Source of the DNA: Lycium barbarum
Taxonomy: Eukaryota; Streptophyta; Magnoliopsida; Solanales; Solanaceae
DNA length: 64,000 nt
Reading direction: 5' to 3'
NCBI RefSeq assembly: GCF_019175385.1
Contig: NC_083341.1
Span: 89,244,321-89,308,320, forward strand
Position 1 is the stretch's first letter, and each line of letters starts with the position of its first letter. Positions 21,104-32,482 of this stretch are shown piece by piece. The position numbers and the translations under genes were made by a program. The notes below the pieces were generated by a model. That model was not told the origin of the DNA. It worked only from the letters and a program-made list of their open reading frames with translations, and did not search any database.

Positions 21104-22727
21104 GTTAGTGCCGAGGAACGTACGGCCCGATCCATCACCCATATACCCCGCGTCCGGACACCCCGCGTTCGGGATGAAATCATGATACGCCAGCTGTACA
21201 GGTGGCTATGCGTCTATAGCGCCTCACCTTTCCCCACTTCCCCTGAAAACATTTTCATATCATATATATCTATATACATACATAGTATATGCAGCATGCA
21301 TGAGAGCCCAAGGAGAGTTGTGTTCCTGTCGGAGTGACGTAAGGTCGAACACCTCCGATTATATTATGGATTAATCATGATCGTCATGTCTCGCATTGAA
21401 GGGACAATCATCATAAGGCGAGACTATCAACGAAATCTAATATAAAAAGAACAGAAAGTAGGGTCACCATCTTGTAAGAAGTCACTTCGTATACTTTTGG
21501 AAATCTTAAGGGAAGTATAGTCGTCATCCATGAATAAAATTTAGAAATCAAGAAATAGCTCGATATTCTTATATCGTTATTGAAAACATAACTTGGAACC
21601 TTTAAACCCGGAATCATCATCACCATAATCAAATAGGAAAATATTCTCATCTTAACATCATATTCGTCATTGCAAAAGCGTGTCCATCATTATGATCATA
21701 AAATCTTACGAAATCATAAACCTTCGTTTTGGAAAGACACAAACATTTTGGAAAACATTCACGGGTTATCAAGAGAGGAATCATAAACGTTTAGCTTTGG
21801 AAAATGAGGAAGCTATGGAAGCATTCATGAAGTCGTAACATTGGAGTCATGCCTTTGAAGGAAAGGGACAAGCCTTAACATACCTTGTTTGCTTAGCTAA
21901 ATATCGTTCACTTGCTCTTCTTCAATATTGCGTCGTTACCTTCATAAGGGAATTCGAATTATCATTAGTTGATGGACTATAAGAACGCGTCGCTATTTCT
22001 AAAGAAAATTGGGCGGCACTTCCTTTGTTTATGCTACTTTTCCCATGTTCTATATCAACATCCAACATTCACCACAATATCACAATCAACAAACATCATT
22101 TACATACCCTTATCACATTCCACCAATTTCCTCCAATTTTCCCCATTTTTTATCCATATAGCTTATTATTGTGTTTCCGCGCCTTTAATACTTATTTCAT
22201 GATAAAAGCAGTGTTTCTAGCATATTCATAACTATAACACCTCAACTTCCATGACTTAATTTCATCATTATTCACTAGTGGCACTATTCACCCTTTTAAG
22301 ACTCATCTTCCATGTCTTTCTACAATTCAAGCTTTCCTTAGTCTTCTAACACTTAAATAACTTGATAAGGTCATGAAACATACCTTGGATGGTGATTGAA
22401 CAAACCTTGAGTTGAAATACTTCACTTTCACAAAACCCTAGTTCCACCATCTAGGGAATTTCTTGACTTATGGCACAATCATCATCGCTACGCCTCTCCT
22501 TGAAAGAACTAATATCATGAGGTGAGGCAACAACAAGGAATAACATCAATGAAATCATAAACATAGGATTATCAAGCTCGTGAAAGAATCATTATCATCA
22601 TCACTATCATAGAACATATCTCATACGAAACTCTTAAGAATCTTTAACTCACATCTTTTGGAATGTAAGAAGGTCATAGGAGTATAGAAAAGAAATTATA
22701 ATATAGAAGTCATGCCTTTGAAAGAAG
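20474..22727 (-). repeat. LTR J, left part
   Basis: This LTR lies on the - strand, and its 3' terminus starts the block (TGTAACGACCCAGC). The first 450 bp resemble the A1/K LTR: GCCGCGACGGGTACCCGGGGCTAACCACC is shared apart from small changes (I give only the position, 20,489-20,517), and paired hairpins lie at 20,852-20,892. Solo LTR C interrupts it at 22,728. With the right part it totals about 3.4 kb, about 1 kb more than A1 or K, because one LTR segment occurs twice. Confidence 0.8.
21069..21101. repeat. (AT)n microsatellite
   Basis: About 16 uninterrupted AT units within LTR J. Confidence 0.95.
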
Positions 22728-24626
22728 TGTCACGACCCAACCCTGTAGGCCGTAACTAGTGCCCGAGATGGACACTCGTAAATATTTATTAGCCAAAATC
22801 TACTTGCGTTTAGCTTATTAAGGGCTCTTATACATACAAGGCAATACGTCATTTAAAATTGTCACTTATAATATCGCACACAAGCCGGTCAGGCTATCGT
22901 AGTGTAGGGGAGTGCCAAACATAAACCATACCAACATAACTGGACAATAGCGACCCACGACCCACATACATGTCTACAGGCCTCTAAGAGTAACATCAAC
23001 ATCATATAGCGGGACACGGCCCCACCGTACCCTAATTAGACATATGCATATACATATATATACAACAGAAGGATCTGTACCAAAAGTAGAGGCTCCGGAA
23101 CAAGGGAGCACTTCAAAGTAGCAGAATAGATGTCCTAAGCTGGCGGATCACCGTAACGAGCGTCTGTACCTGCGGGCATGAAACGCAGCCCCCGAAGAGA
23201 AGGGGGTCAGTACGGAATATGTACTGAGTATGTAAGGCATGAAATACAATAAACAAAGCCATAATCTGAAAAAGGAATACAAAAGTAAGTACACTATCCA
23301 GAATACCAAAATGTATACTTTTAAAACACAAATCATGCATGTCGAGGGGATATGTCACATCGGGCCCATTATAGGACTCGGTGGACAAAATATGGTCGCC
23401 ACCCCGTCACTGGCGCCATAGCACATCATACTCCGGAATAGGGAATAGCTCTGAAACACATCATACTCCAAAACACATCATACCCCAGAACACATCATAC
23501 TCCAGAACCCATCATACTCCAGAACATATATATACATATAACAGATCCCGACCCTCTAATGAGGGACGCGGTGAACAATGCAGTGGAAGGCGCACGATAA
23601 CGTATCCTGGCCCGGGCTCAGTGAAGGACATATTGAGGCATCCACGAGCAGAGTAGTGACAAACTATATGCACACAAATCATTTTTTTTAAGACTCGATA
23701 GATAAGTACACAAAACGACACTTGAAGGATCGTAAATACGTTTCGGGTCAATCCGAGTTTGCATAAGAAAGTTATGACCACCATTTACTACAGAACCCTC
23801 TACGAACGTTTTAAAGCAATCCGAGACCGTATACAAAAGTTGGGGACATTAATACTTATAGAACTCTTTTAAAAACAAGAACTCTTTATACTTTGCTCGT
23901 TATGCAATCAAACAATAAGCTCGACTATACTAAGTGTACTCATATTAAGAAGTGAATAAGAATCATAAACAAGCTCGGAATTAAAGATTAGAGTTACCCC
24001 AAGATACGTATCATACCTTACTTGGCTCAAGGACATACCAAAGAAAGAAAGGGTAAGCCTTACATACCTTGCCTGCTTCCTAAGCTAATCCGAACTTAAG
24101 TCCCGGCTTTCGCAAGATCTACAACAATATAGTAGGTACCAAACATTAGCTATAGACACTTAAGAGTCCAATCCTAAACTAACACTTCGTTCACAGAAAT
24201 TTCGGCAGCATTTCCCCTGTAAATACAATCAACCCCGAGAATCTAACTCGGCCAAATCATCAACAACAATACCAACAACCATTTTTCCAACTTTCACAAT
24301 CAATTTAAAGTGCATTCTAACTTTAGTAACTCTCTTTTTACATAATTCAACGGTACTTCATTTACATTCATTTTACCCACATACAATCAAGTCAACATTA
24401 ATGCTCACGCGTTCAAGTACTAACCTAAGACCTTTCACACCAAACTCAAGAACACTTCAAACAATCCGTGCAATGACCAAAACAGCCCAACCAATGTACA
24501 ACACCACCCGAAACCTCACAACACCACCAAGGACAACAACACATTCTTTTCTTCCAAATTCATGAACTACACTAACAATCCGCACGCCAACAACATTATT
24601 CTCATGAATACAAGAAATGATATAAA
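22728..24626 (-). repeat. Solo LTR C, left part
   Basis: LTR C begins (as its 3' terminus) TGTCACGACCCAACCCTG. It is interrupted by D at 24,627, resumes at 27,808 and ends GAGATATAACA at 28,643, for 2,735 bp in total. It is flanked by AGAAG (22,723-22,727 and 28,644-28,648). No internal region is present, so it is a solo LTR formed by recombination between the two LTRs of a full element. It belongs to the same family as L. Confidence 0.93.
23452..23530. repeat. 18-bp tandem repeat in LTR C
   Basis: Four to five copies of CAGAACACATCATACTCC and close variants. D contains scattered related ACATCATACTTCGG units (25,530-25,615). Confidence 0.85.
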
Positions 24627-27600
24627 TGTCACGACCCAACCCCCTAGGCCGTGACTAGTACCCGATCTGGGCACCCAAACACATCTATCCAATGCTATCT
24701 CAAAGGTTATCGAACGCATTCAAGTATAAAGCAGAAGCCGTCAAGGCTATATTTCAAATTTGGATAATTTCCAGAAAAATTTTGGCAGAGTTTCCTTTGT
24801 TTTACAGACTATCCAAAATAACCCTGCGCACAGAAAATACCAACAAAGGCCACACCGACCAACAAAGCAACATATAAACATATGCGGACCGGCCGCCGCG
24901 GCGAATGGGATCGCCCCAAACACAACCTATACACACATCCGTACAGAAAGACCCTAACCCACAAACATGTCCACAGACCTCTAAACAGACATATAGAATC
25001 ATATGACGGGACAGGGCCCCGCCGTACCTAGAATTACCATACGTACAAAATGTACAGATGTCAGAAGATATATACCAAAAGTACACGCTCCGGATCAAAG
25101 GAGCTCTCCAAAATAGCAGAATCTGAGCCCTAGACTGGCGACGTGTCTCCAGGTGCGTCCGTACCTGCGGGCATGTAACGCAGCCCCCGAAGAACCGGGG
25201 GTCAGTACGAAATATGTACTGAGCATGTAAAGCGGAAACATAACAAACATAATCATGGTCTGAATCAGAAGCACAGAAGTATAGCAAACGGAATCGTAAT
25301 CCAACGAACAGACAGAGATATACCGGACAGAGTCGTAGTTCAGACAGACAGACGGAAGGATACCGGACAGAATCATAATAGGGCACAAGAACGTGGTCGC
25401 CACTCCTGCCTTTGGCGCCACAACATATCATATTTCAGAAGATTTCATATCTTCGAACATCTCCGTCACATAACACATTATATCCTAACCACGGTAACCC
25501 CGGGGACAGATCACACGCCGGGAAACCGGACACATCATACTTCGTAACATATACACGGTAACCGGGAACGACATGTACCACAGTACCCCGGAACCGAACA
25601 CATCATACTTCGGAATTCATACATGGGACCCGGACCCCGACAAGGGACTCGGCGGCCCATCCGCACGATATAAACCGGCCCGGGATCCGGTGAAAGGAAG
25701 CATTGAGACATCCACGAGCAGATTAATGAGAATCCACATACATACAGATCGTTATACCGACTCAATCAAACTGAAGTAGGCCAAATGGCGAGTCAAATCA
25801 GGGTATTCGGATAGCGTTCATAATATGCGCCTATATCCTGCTTGGGAAGGCACGACGGATTATTACCAGAATCAGATTTTCAGATGTCAAAGACATTTTG
25901 TAAGATTTGCATAAAAATAGTCATTTCATAATCACAATAATAGTCCAGATGTTTTCTGAGAAAATCGGACAGAACCACAGTAATTAAGGTTATCCAGAAG
26001 GCATCGGGCCTTGTGGGCCCGCCTCGGACCAACTCGAGGAGACATATGTAAATTACTGATAATAGAACTTATGAGGTCATCCATAATCATTTGGAAGTAT
26101 TCCGACTCCGTTTAGGAAAGTTTTATACAAAAGTTCACTTTAGGGACAAGTTATAAGAGAAATGATTCAATCTTACTGAAGGAATTGGAGCGGATTTCCA
26201 TCTCGAATTCCGAGGAACGGAGTCGTACTTAAGGCTCGCGGCCGAGCCTATTACATTCAGAACATGCCTAAGAATGAAGGGGTAGGCTTTACATACCTTG
26301 GTTGCGTCCTACGCTCGTCCAAACTCGATTCCTGTTTCGCTCAAAAACTGCAAATGGTCACATTTACCGGTTACTATTCATGAGACTTAACATTTCTAAC
26401 CTTAACCAATACTTGTCTATAAGAATTTGGGCAGCACCTCCCCTATACATATAGCCTCCCCGAGATTCAACTCGGTTCCAAACAACCAGCAACAACCCAA
26501 CAACAATATCAACAACATCAACAATTATCATAATTCATAATATACACAATTAGTCTACTTTACGACATAATACAATAATCCTCATTTCGACTTCACGCTC
26601 CCAAATCAATACCAACATTCTCTCATTTTTTCTAATCAAAGTCATTACAATACCATTCGGAATCATATCATAACATTTCTACAATATATATACGAGATAT
26701 ACACAAGATATACAAACATGCAAACTTTCCATCAAGGCCATAATCTATCCAATTCTCCTAATCTTTAACATGCCAGTTCATAACACATTTCCATCTTCCA
26801 AGTTTATCAACATTAACCATTATTTGCACCTTAACCACTTCATTTTCTTAATTTCATAAGATCATACTAAACAACATACTTTCCGACAACATCTTAACAA
26901 CAAATTCTTCATGTTAGCTTAACCCCTTATTCTTCCATCTACTTCACTACAACACAATTAACATACTAACAAAATTTAGTTCATTTTCCACCATCAACAC
27001 AACACCACACGGCTACATTCCATATTTCCAATTTCCGTCGAATTCATTCAACTTTCATTTCTAATACAATTTTCACCATAACTACAACTAGAATACAACA
27101 TAAAAATTCAACTCAATACATCAACACACACACACGGCCACTTTCCAACCAACACACCCACTTTGCAAACTTTCATATTTTCACAAATTCTATTCATTTC
27201 TACATTCCACAATATGAACAAAGCTCCATAACATAATAAAAAAAAATGATGGATTCTTACCTTTTTCCAACTCTTCCACTTGCCACAATTGGTAGTTTCT
27301 TGCCACAATAATTATACCAACTTGAAGAGCACCTTGAGCTTAGTAGAAATTTTAAAAGATATGGATTTTTGAACCAAGAATTAAGCTCCAAGAATTTTTC
27401 TTTCTTTTTCTCTTTCTCTTTTCTTTGGCCGAATTCTCTCCTTTTCCTCTTGTTCTCAATTTTTCTTGAACCTTCTATGGATAAACATGTATTATTACCT
27501 CTTTATATTAATTAGTCATGTGACTAATCACATGACTTATGGCCATGGGTTTGGGCCAACATGGCCGGTTGGGCCTTGTTTTTCCTTTTTATTTTTGAGC

Positions 27601-27802
27601 CCATTTGGTTAGAATTCTTGTTTTGTAATTCCCGAAACTAATTTCCAAAATTCCTATTTTGTCCTTGGCCTCCTTTCGTAATTCCACGCCAATGTATTCT
27701 TAACCGACACGTTCATACCAAGTAAGGTCCAAATATGGCCTCATTCATTACAAGCCAAGTTATCTCAGATTTTTCGAATATGCAAAAATGCCGGATGTAA
27801 CA
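24627..27802 (-). repeat. Solo LTR D
   Basis: This is 3,176 bp, with + strand ends TGTCACGACCC and GGATGTAACA, flanked by ATAAA (24,622-24,626 and 27,803-27,807). It is inserted in LTR C and has no internal region. It is the same family as the M LTRs (compare 47,357-50,430), including short repeats at 25,240-25,380, paired hairpins (25,188-25,222) and the GGGCAGCACCTCCCC box (26,430). A donor-like GGTAAGAATC on the - strand lies near 27,260. Confidence 0.94.
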
Positions 27803-27807
27803 ATAAA

Positions 27808-28643
27808 AATCACGTTAGCTTCTAAAACATCCCCCAACGGTTACAACTTCAACTTAAATCATTAACTTTCATTTTCAACATAGAATCCATAACAACAACA
27901 ACCAAAAATACTAAATAAAGTTATTTCATCACTCCTACACAACACACACCTACACGGCCCAACACCAACACATAGGGTTTCATGAATTTCATTCATTTCT
28001 ACATACTACAACATGCACAAACCACCCATATAAGAAAGGAGATTAAACCTCACCTTTTTCCACTTATCTTCTTACTTGGCTAGGGTTGTAAATCGCCACA
28101 AGGAATGGTTTGATTGCTCCAACAACCACTCTACGTTAATAAGGGCCTTCCAATTGGTTGGAATATTAGAAGAAATTAATTTTTTGATCAAGATTTGAGG
28201 GCTTCAATTTTCGGTTACCATGGCCGAATGGTGCTTTTTTTTTTTCTCCAAGTTTCTTCAAACTTCTTAAGTTGAAAATATGAATAAATTGGTCATCCCT
28301 CATATATATATATATATACTTAGTTACTACAAATACCAAGTGGACACATGTCCCCACCCATGGCTTGAAGCAATTGGCCAAGCCATGGGTGGGGTCCACA
28401 CGGCCACAAGTGGCCTTATCATGAACCTTCTTGAATTGTTTGTGAATTTCCCTTTTTGCCCCTAGCCTTCCTCAATATTTCCATGAACCACCTTGTGAAT
28501 TTCCCTTTTTACCCCTAGTCTTTCTCAACATTTCCATACTAATAAACAACTTGTGTATTAAAATAAATCCAGAAAATAGTCTTGCCCTTAACTTATCGCG
28601 GTTATCTTGAAATATCCGAATGTACAAAATACGAGATATAACA
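27808..28643 (-). repeat. Solo LTR C, right part
   Basis: This is the 5' end of the C LTR in its own orientation. It contains a TATA-like (AT) tract at 28,301-28,318 and ends with GAGATATAACA. It matches the start of L (45,430-46,260) in reverse. Confidence 0.92.
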
Positions 28644-28648
28644 AGAAG

Positions 28649-29821
28649 GGGACTAGCCTTACATACCTTTATGTCTTCTTAATGACTAAGAGTTCTCCTT
28701 CCAAGCTCGTGATTCTACATTCAAGAGAATCCAAAAAAAATTAGCTCATTGAGAACATGGTTAAATCTAGACTAAAGAGACTAAAAGGTTAACGAAAATT
28801 GGGCAGCTTTTCCTTTGTTCCTACAACTTTCTCCATATAATCAACAACTCCCAAATATCATTAACAACACCCAAGACATCATAATCAATAAACTTCTTCA
28901 AGTTAAACATTATTCAATTCTTACAATGCCCTTCCAATGTCACCCATAACCATAACCATGACAAATACCATGTTCATTCTCATATAATACTCCTTTAACA
29001 TAATTTGTATTATTCACCACAAGATTGTACCCGTAACATGTGAAGAACTATAATTCAAGTCAAGTTAATGTTCAAGAATACCACTATTTTCAGATTTGAA
29101 CTTCATACTCTACTTTCCTCCATAATCCAAGTCTTTCAACTACTCAATATTCTTAGTATCATGAATTAAATGTGAAACTCACCTTTGATCACACAGGAAT
29201 GGTCTTTAGATGAACATACTCCACTTGGAGAACAGCTCAACTTCAATTCCAAAGGAATTTCTAGCTTCCATTAACCCTAATGAGCACCCATACACTTAAT
29301 TTCCCTTTATTATTGCTAATTAAACCTTACTTTCTCTTGGATATGTGCTAACATGATATGGCAAATATTCTAGAGTCTTCAAGACCTGTAGAGAAGGTGA
29401 AATCTGAAATATTATGAACAAGGGCCGTCAATTAATAGTTGAGACTAGAATATTCCAGAGAGGCGGTTCGACAAATGGGTCGATGATCCGTCGACGTGTC
29501 GACGGTCTATCAACTTGGTCCGTTGACTTGCGCCTGCAGATCATCGACAGCAGAAACATATTGACGGTGCACAGTTACGGCCCGTCGACACTGACTGATG
29601 TCTGCAGAATTTCCTGAATTCGTTCTGATTGCGTGGATTTGATTTGTTCAGCTTCTAACCCCGAAAATTATCTGGAATACCTGCTGGTATGTTTGTGCAC
29701 GGGTTAAGGAACTTTCTACCTTAACTTTCTCCAACGAGCTTTATTCTCTCACCTCAAATGTATTTGTAATCTTAATTAGAATTACTAAGTATCCCATCTT
29801 ACTTGTAGGGGCATCATATAT
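28649..29821 (-). repeat. LTR J, right part (truncated)
   Basis: This resumes after the second AGAAG copy with a second version of the CTAGCCTTACATACC...GGGCAGC segment already present at 21,870-22,020. It then runs through a GTCGAC-type palindrome cluster (29,463-29,595) to a block matching K at 57,750-57,783. At 29,821 the LTR stops where element E begins; the final 60-70 bp of the family are missing here and should lie beyond the window. Confidence 0.8.
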
Positions 29822-30500
29822 TGTCATGACCCAACCAGAGGGCCATGACGGGCACCTCTTAACGTACATTTTCATTCACATCTAGGTGAGCCACATGGCT
29901 TACTCATAATTTACATTCATCCATAGTGCAAATCTCGTTGGGCAACAACACATTTATATCATCATCAACAAACGATGCCTATATCCATATACACAAGCCG
30001 ACGAGGGTATCAAAAATGATATACATATAAGTGCCGACAAGGCCGCAAGATATCTAACCATACACAACTATCTACGAGCTTCTAAGAAGAATAGGTAACA
30101 ACATATAGGCGGGACAGGACCCCGCCATGCCCATATGTATGTACACAAAAGAATAATACCCAAAAGCTGTAGCTCCAGATGAAATGGAGCTCCTCTATGT
30201 AGTCCCTAAATAAGAAATCTATGTATCGAGCCTGTCTCCCTGTCCACCTGCGGGCATGACGCAGCGTCCACAAACAAAAGGATGTCAGTACGAATAATGT
30301 ATTGAGTATGTAAAGGATAATCAACATCATAATAGAAGCATAAGAGACAACACAAGAAATAGCATAAGATATAGCATAAGATGGGAGAATCATGAGGTAA
30401 TAGAGTCATTTGTATCTCTAGTGGCCTTCATCATATCTACTTACTTTTCTTTCATAGGGACCTTCCATTTATAATTCTTACTCATGTACATACATACATA

Positions 30501-30525
30501 TACATATATATATATATATATATGT
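30501..30525. repeat. (AT)n microsatellite
   Basis: An AT run in the E 3' LTR, preceded by ACAT units. Confidence 0.9.
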
Positions 30526-30929
30526 ATTCATATTCGTATTCATATTCATACCCGTATCCATATCATACCCGACCATACAGGTTTGGTGTTTCACATACCC
30601 GGCCATGACAAGGCTCGGTGATTATACATACCTGGCCCTACCAAGGCTCAGTGTTATCCGTACCCAACTGCAGTGGTGTGCACGCGACAGGTATCATACC
30701 CGGCCACATAAACTCGGTGTTACATAATGGTCATACCTAATTAGATACGTATACATAAAAGTCCATAAATATCATCAACATTATTGCCATCATTGTTTTC
30801 ATCACTTCTATCCTTAGAGGATCAACTATCATATAAAGGAGGTAATAGTATCGTGAACGTATCGAGAATCATGAACTTTGGTAATCGTAGAGATAGAGTC
30901 ATTTGACAATCATTATGGAACTCATGAAA

Positions 30930-30931
<2 letters not shown>

Positions 30932-30984
<53 letters not shown>
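30932..30984. repeat. (AT)n microsatellite
   Basis: About 26 uninterrupted AT units. The same site in the E 5' LTR (43,484-43,523) has a shorter, interrupted run, so the array changed length after insertion. Confidence 0.95.
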
Positions 30985-30985
<1 letters not shown>

Positions 30986-31781
30986 CAAAGGAACCATGCC
31001 TTAATGAAAGAAGGGTTAACCTTACATACATCTTTATCTTCTTAACTACTTAACGTTCATCGTCGTAGCTTGAACAATCTACATTTAAAAGGATTCATAC
31101 CTTAGTTAAGCCTTAAAGATACTCTTAAATCCAAACTAGAACAATTCATGACTTAACGAAAATTGGGCAGCATTTTCCCTATTTCATCGACTTCCACCAT
31201 ATTACAAACCAACTCCCAAATAACCATAACACACCCACAATATCATAATCAAGTAATCACATTCCATTAAGCCTAAAAAATTCATCTTTGTATTCAACTT
31301 ATACCAACAACCTCACACCCATTTTAGCACATTTTCATACAATGCTTCCTTATCACTATTACTACCTTCCATAACAAGATTATATCCATATTATACTAAG
31401 AATCATGACTCAAGTTAGCTTACTATTCAAAAACATCATAAAAGTTACACTTAACCCTTATTTTCTACTTTCATCTTCAACCCAAGTTCTTCAACAACTA
31501 AGAATTCATGATAACATGAAATAATAATGGAAACTAACCTTTTACCTCATGGGAAAGATCTTTGGAGTAGCAATCAGCTTGGGTGAAAACCCTCGCCTCA
31601 ATATCCAAGAATCTCTTGTAGTCTACTAACCCTAGGAAGACTTCTAACACATGAACACTTTGATTCTTGCCTCTTGATCTTTGTTTTCTCTTGGATTGGG
31701 GGTGGAATAGGCTTGGAGAAGCGTTTGGAACTCTTAATACTTGTGGAAGATGAAAAATGAAATAAATGAGCAAAGGTCATC

Positions 31782-31789
31782 TATTTATA
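31782..31789 (-). promoter_or_regulatory. TATA box of E LTR
   Basis: On the - strand this reads TATAAATA, just downstream of the U3 palindrome cluster (31,817-31,970). Confidence 0.6.
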
Positions 31790-31816
31790 CAAAAACTTAA
31801 AATCTGCCCGATGGAC

Positions 31817-31970
31817 TTTATACGGGACACTTATACGGTCCGTATACTATTATACGGTCCATATAAGTGGACCATATAACACCACCATGGAAAGTCCCTT
31901 TCTGTAATGGGTCGAATTATACGGACCCCCTTATACGGACCGTATAAGTGGTCATATAACTCCCAGTTTT
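31817..31970. promoter_or_regulatory. U3 palindromes with TACGG-N-CCGTA core in E LTR
   Basis: Several copies of TATACGGNCCGTATA-type sites lie here, including a perfect 19-nt palindrome with a single central base at 31,930-31,948 (arms CTTATACGG and CCGTATAAG). The cluster lies just upstream of the E TATA box on the - strand. A protein-binding enhancer role is inferred. Confidence 0.5.
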
Positions 31971-32311
31971 ACGAAACTTTCTCTCGTTGATTCGTTTGAC
32001 TTCTAATCCTCATGGAACCTTCTTGGTACTTACATAATATTTCATTTACCATAAACTAGGCCCTATAGCAGAACCTCAAGATATTCTAAATAACCATTAG
32101 CTCAATTATAGCGAAAACCTTTCCGACCGCGGCTTATATTTCACTTCTTTCAACAAACTAAATTTCACATTTTCGTATGACTTCAAAATCTTATGGTATG
32201 ATCCTTAAGTTATCTACTACCTTCCATAATCTCATAAGGATTTCATAATCACCTTAAGCTCACATTAGCCTATCCACATGGCAACAAGTCCGAAAATTTC
32301 GAGGTGTAACA

Positions 32312-32345
32312 TTCTTCTCCCCCTAAGGAACATTCGTCCTCAAAT
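32312..32345 (-). other. E polypurine tract and hairpin
   Basis: A purine tract on the - strand (TTAGGGGGAGAAGAA) abuts the LTR, next to an AACATTCG...AAATGTT inverted repeat with one mismatch. Confidence 0.8.
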
Positions 32346-32482
32346 GTTAGGTTCTTGGGGATTATATAAAAATTTCGCCAGAGTTTCCTTTATAATATGG
32401 AACTACCATCCTGTACAGCAACCCAAAATACATCGCTTCACAGGGCTGCAACAACAACATCAATAACTGCGGCGACACACGA

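Larger units (their letters stand above)
29822..32311 (-). repeat. E 3' LTR
   Basis: This is 2,490 bp, beginning (as 3' terminus) TGTCATGACCCAACC and ending TCGAGGTGTAACA beside the polypurine tract. It holds a GGCGGG...CCCGCC hairpin (30,108-30,126), paired hairpins (30,254-30,305), (AT)n runs, the TTGGGCAGCATTTTCCC box (31,164), U3 palindromes (31,817-31,970) and a TATA box (31,782-31,789). The left target site would be TATAT (29,817-29,821); its partner is outside the window. Confidence 0.93.

Noticed and set aside
24627..28643. A full element bounded by C and D LTRs
   Set aside because: C and D belong to different LTR families and each has its own 5-bp target duplication, with no internal coding sequence between them.
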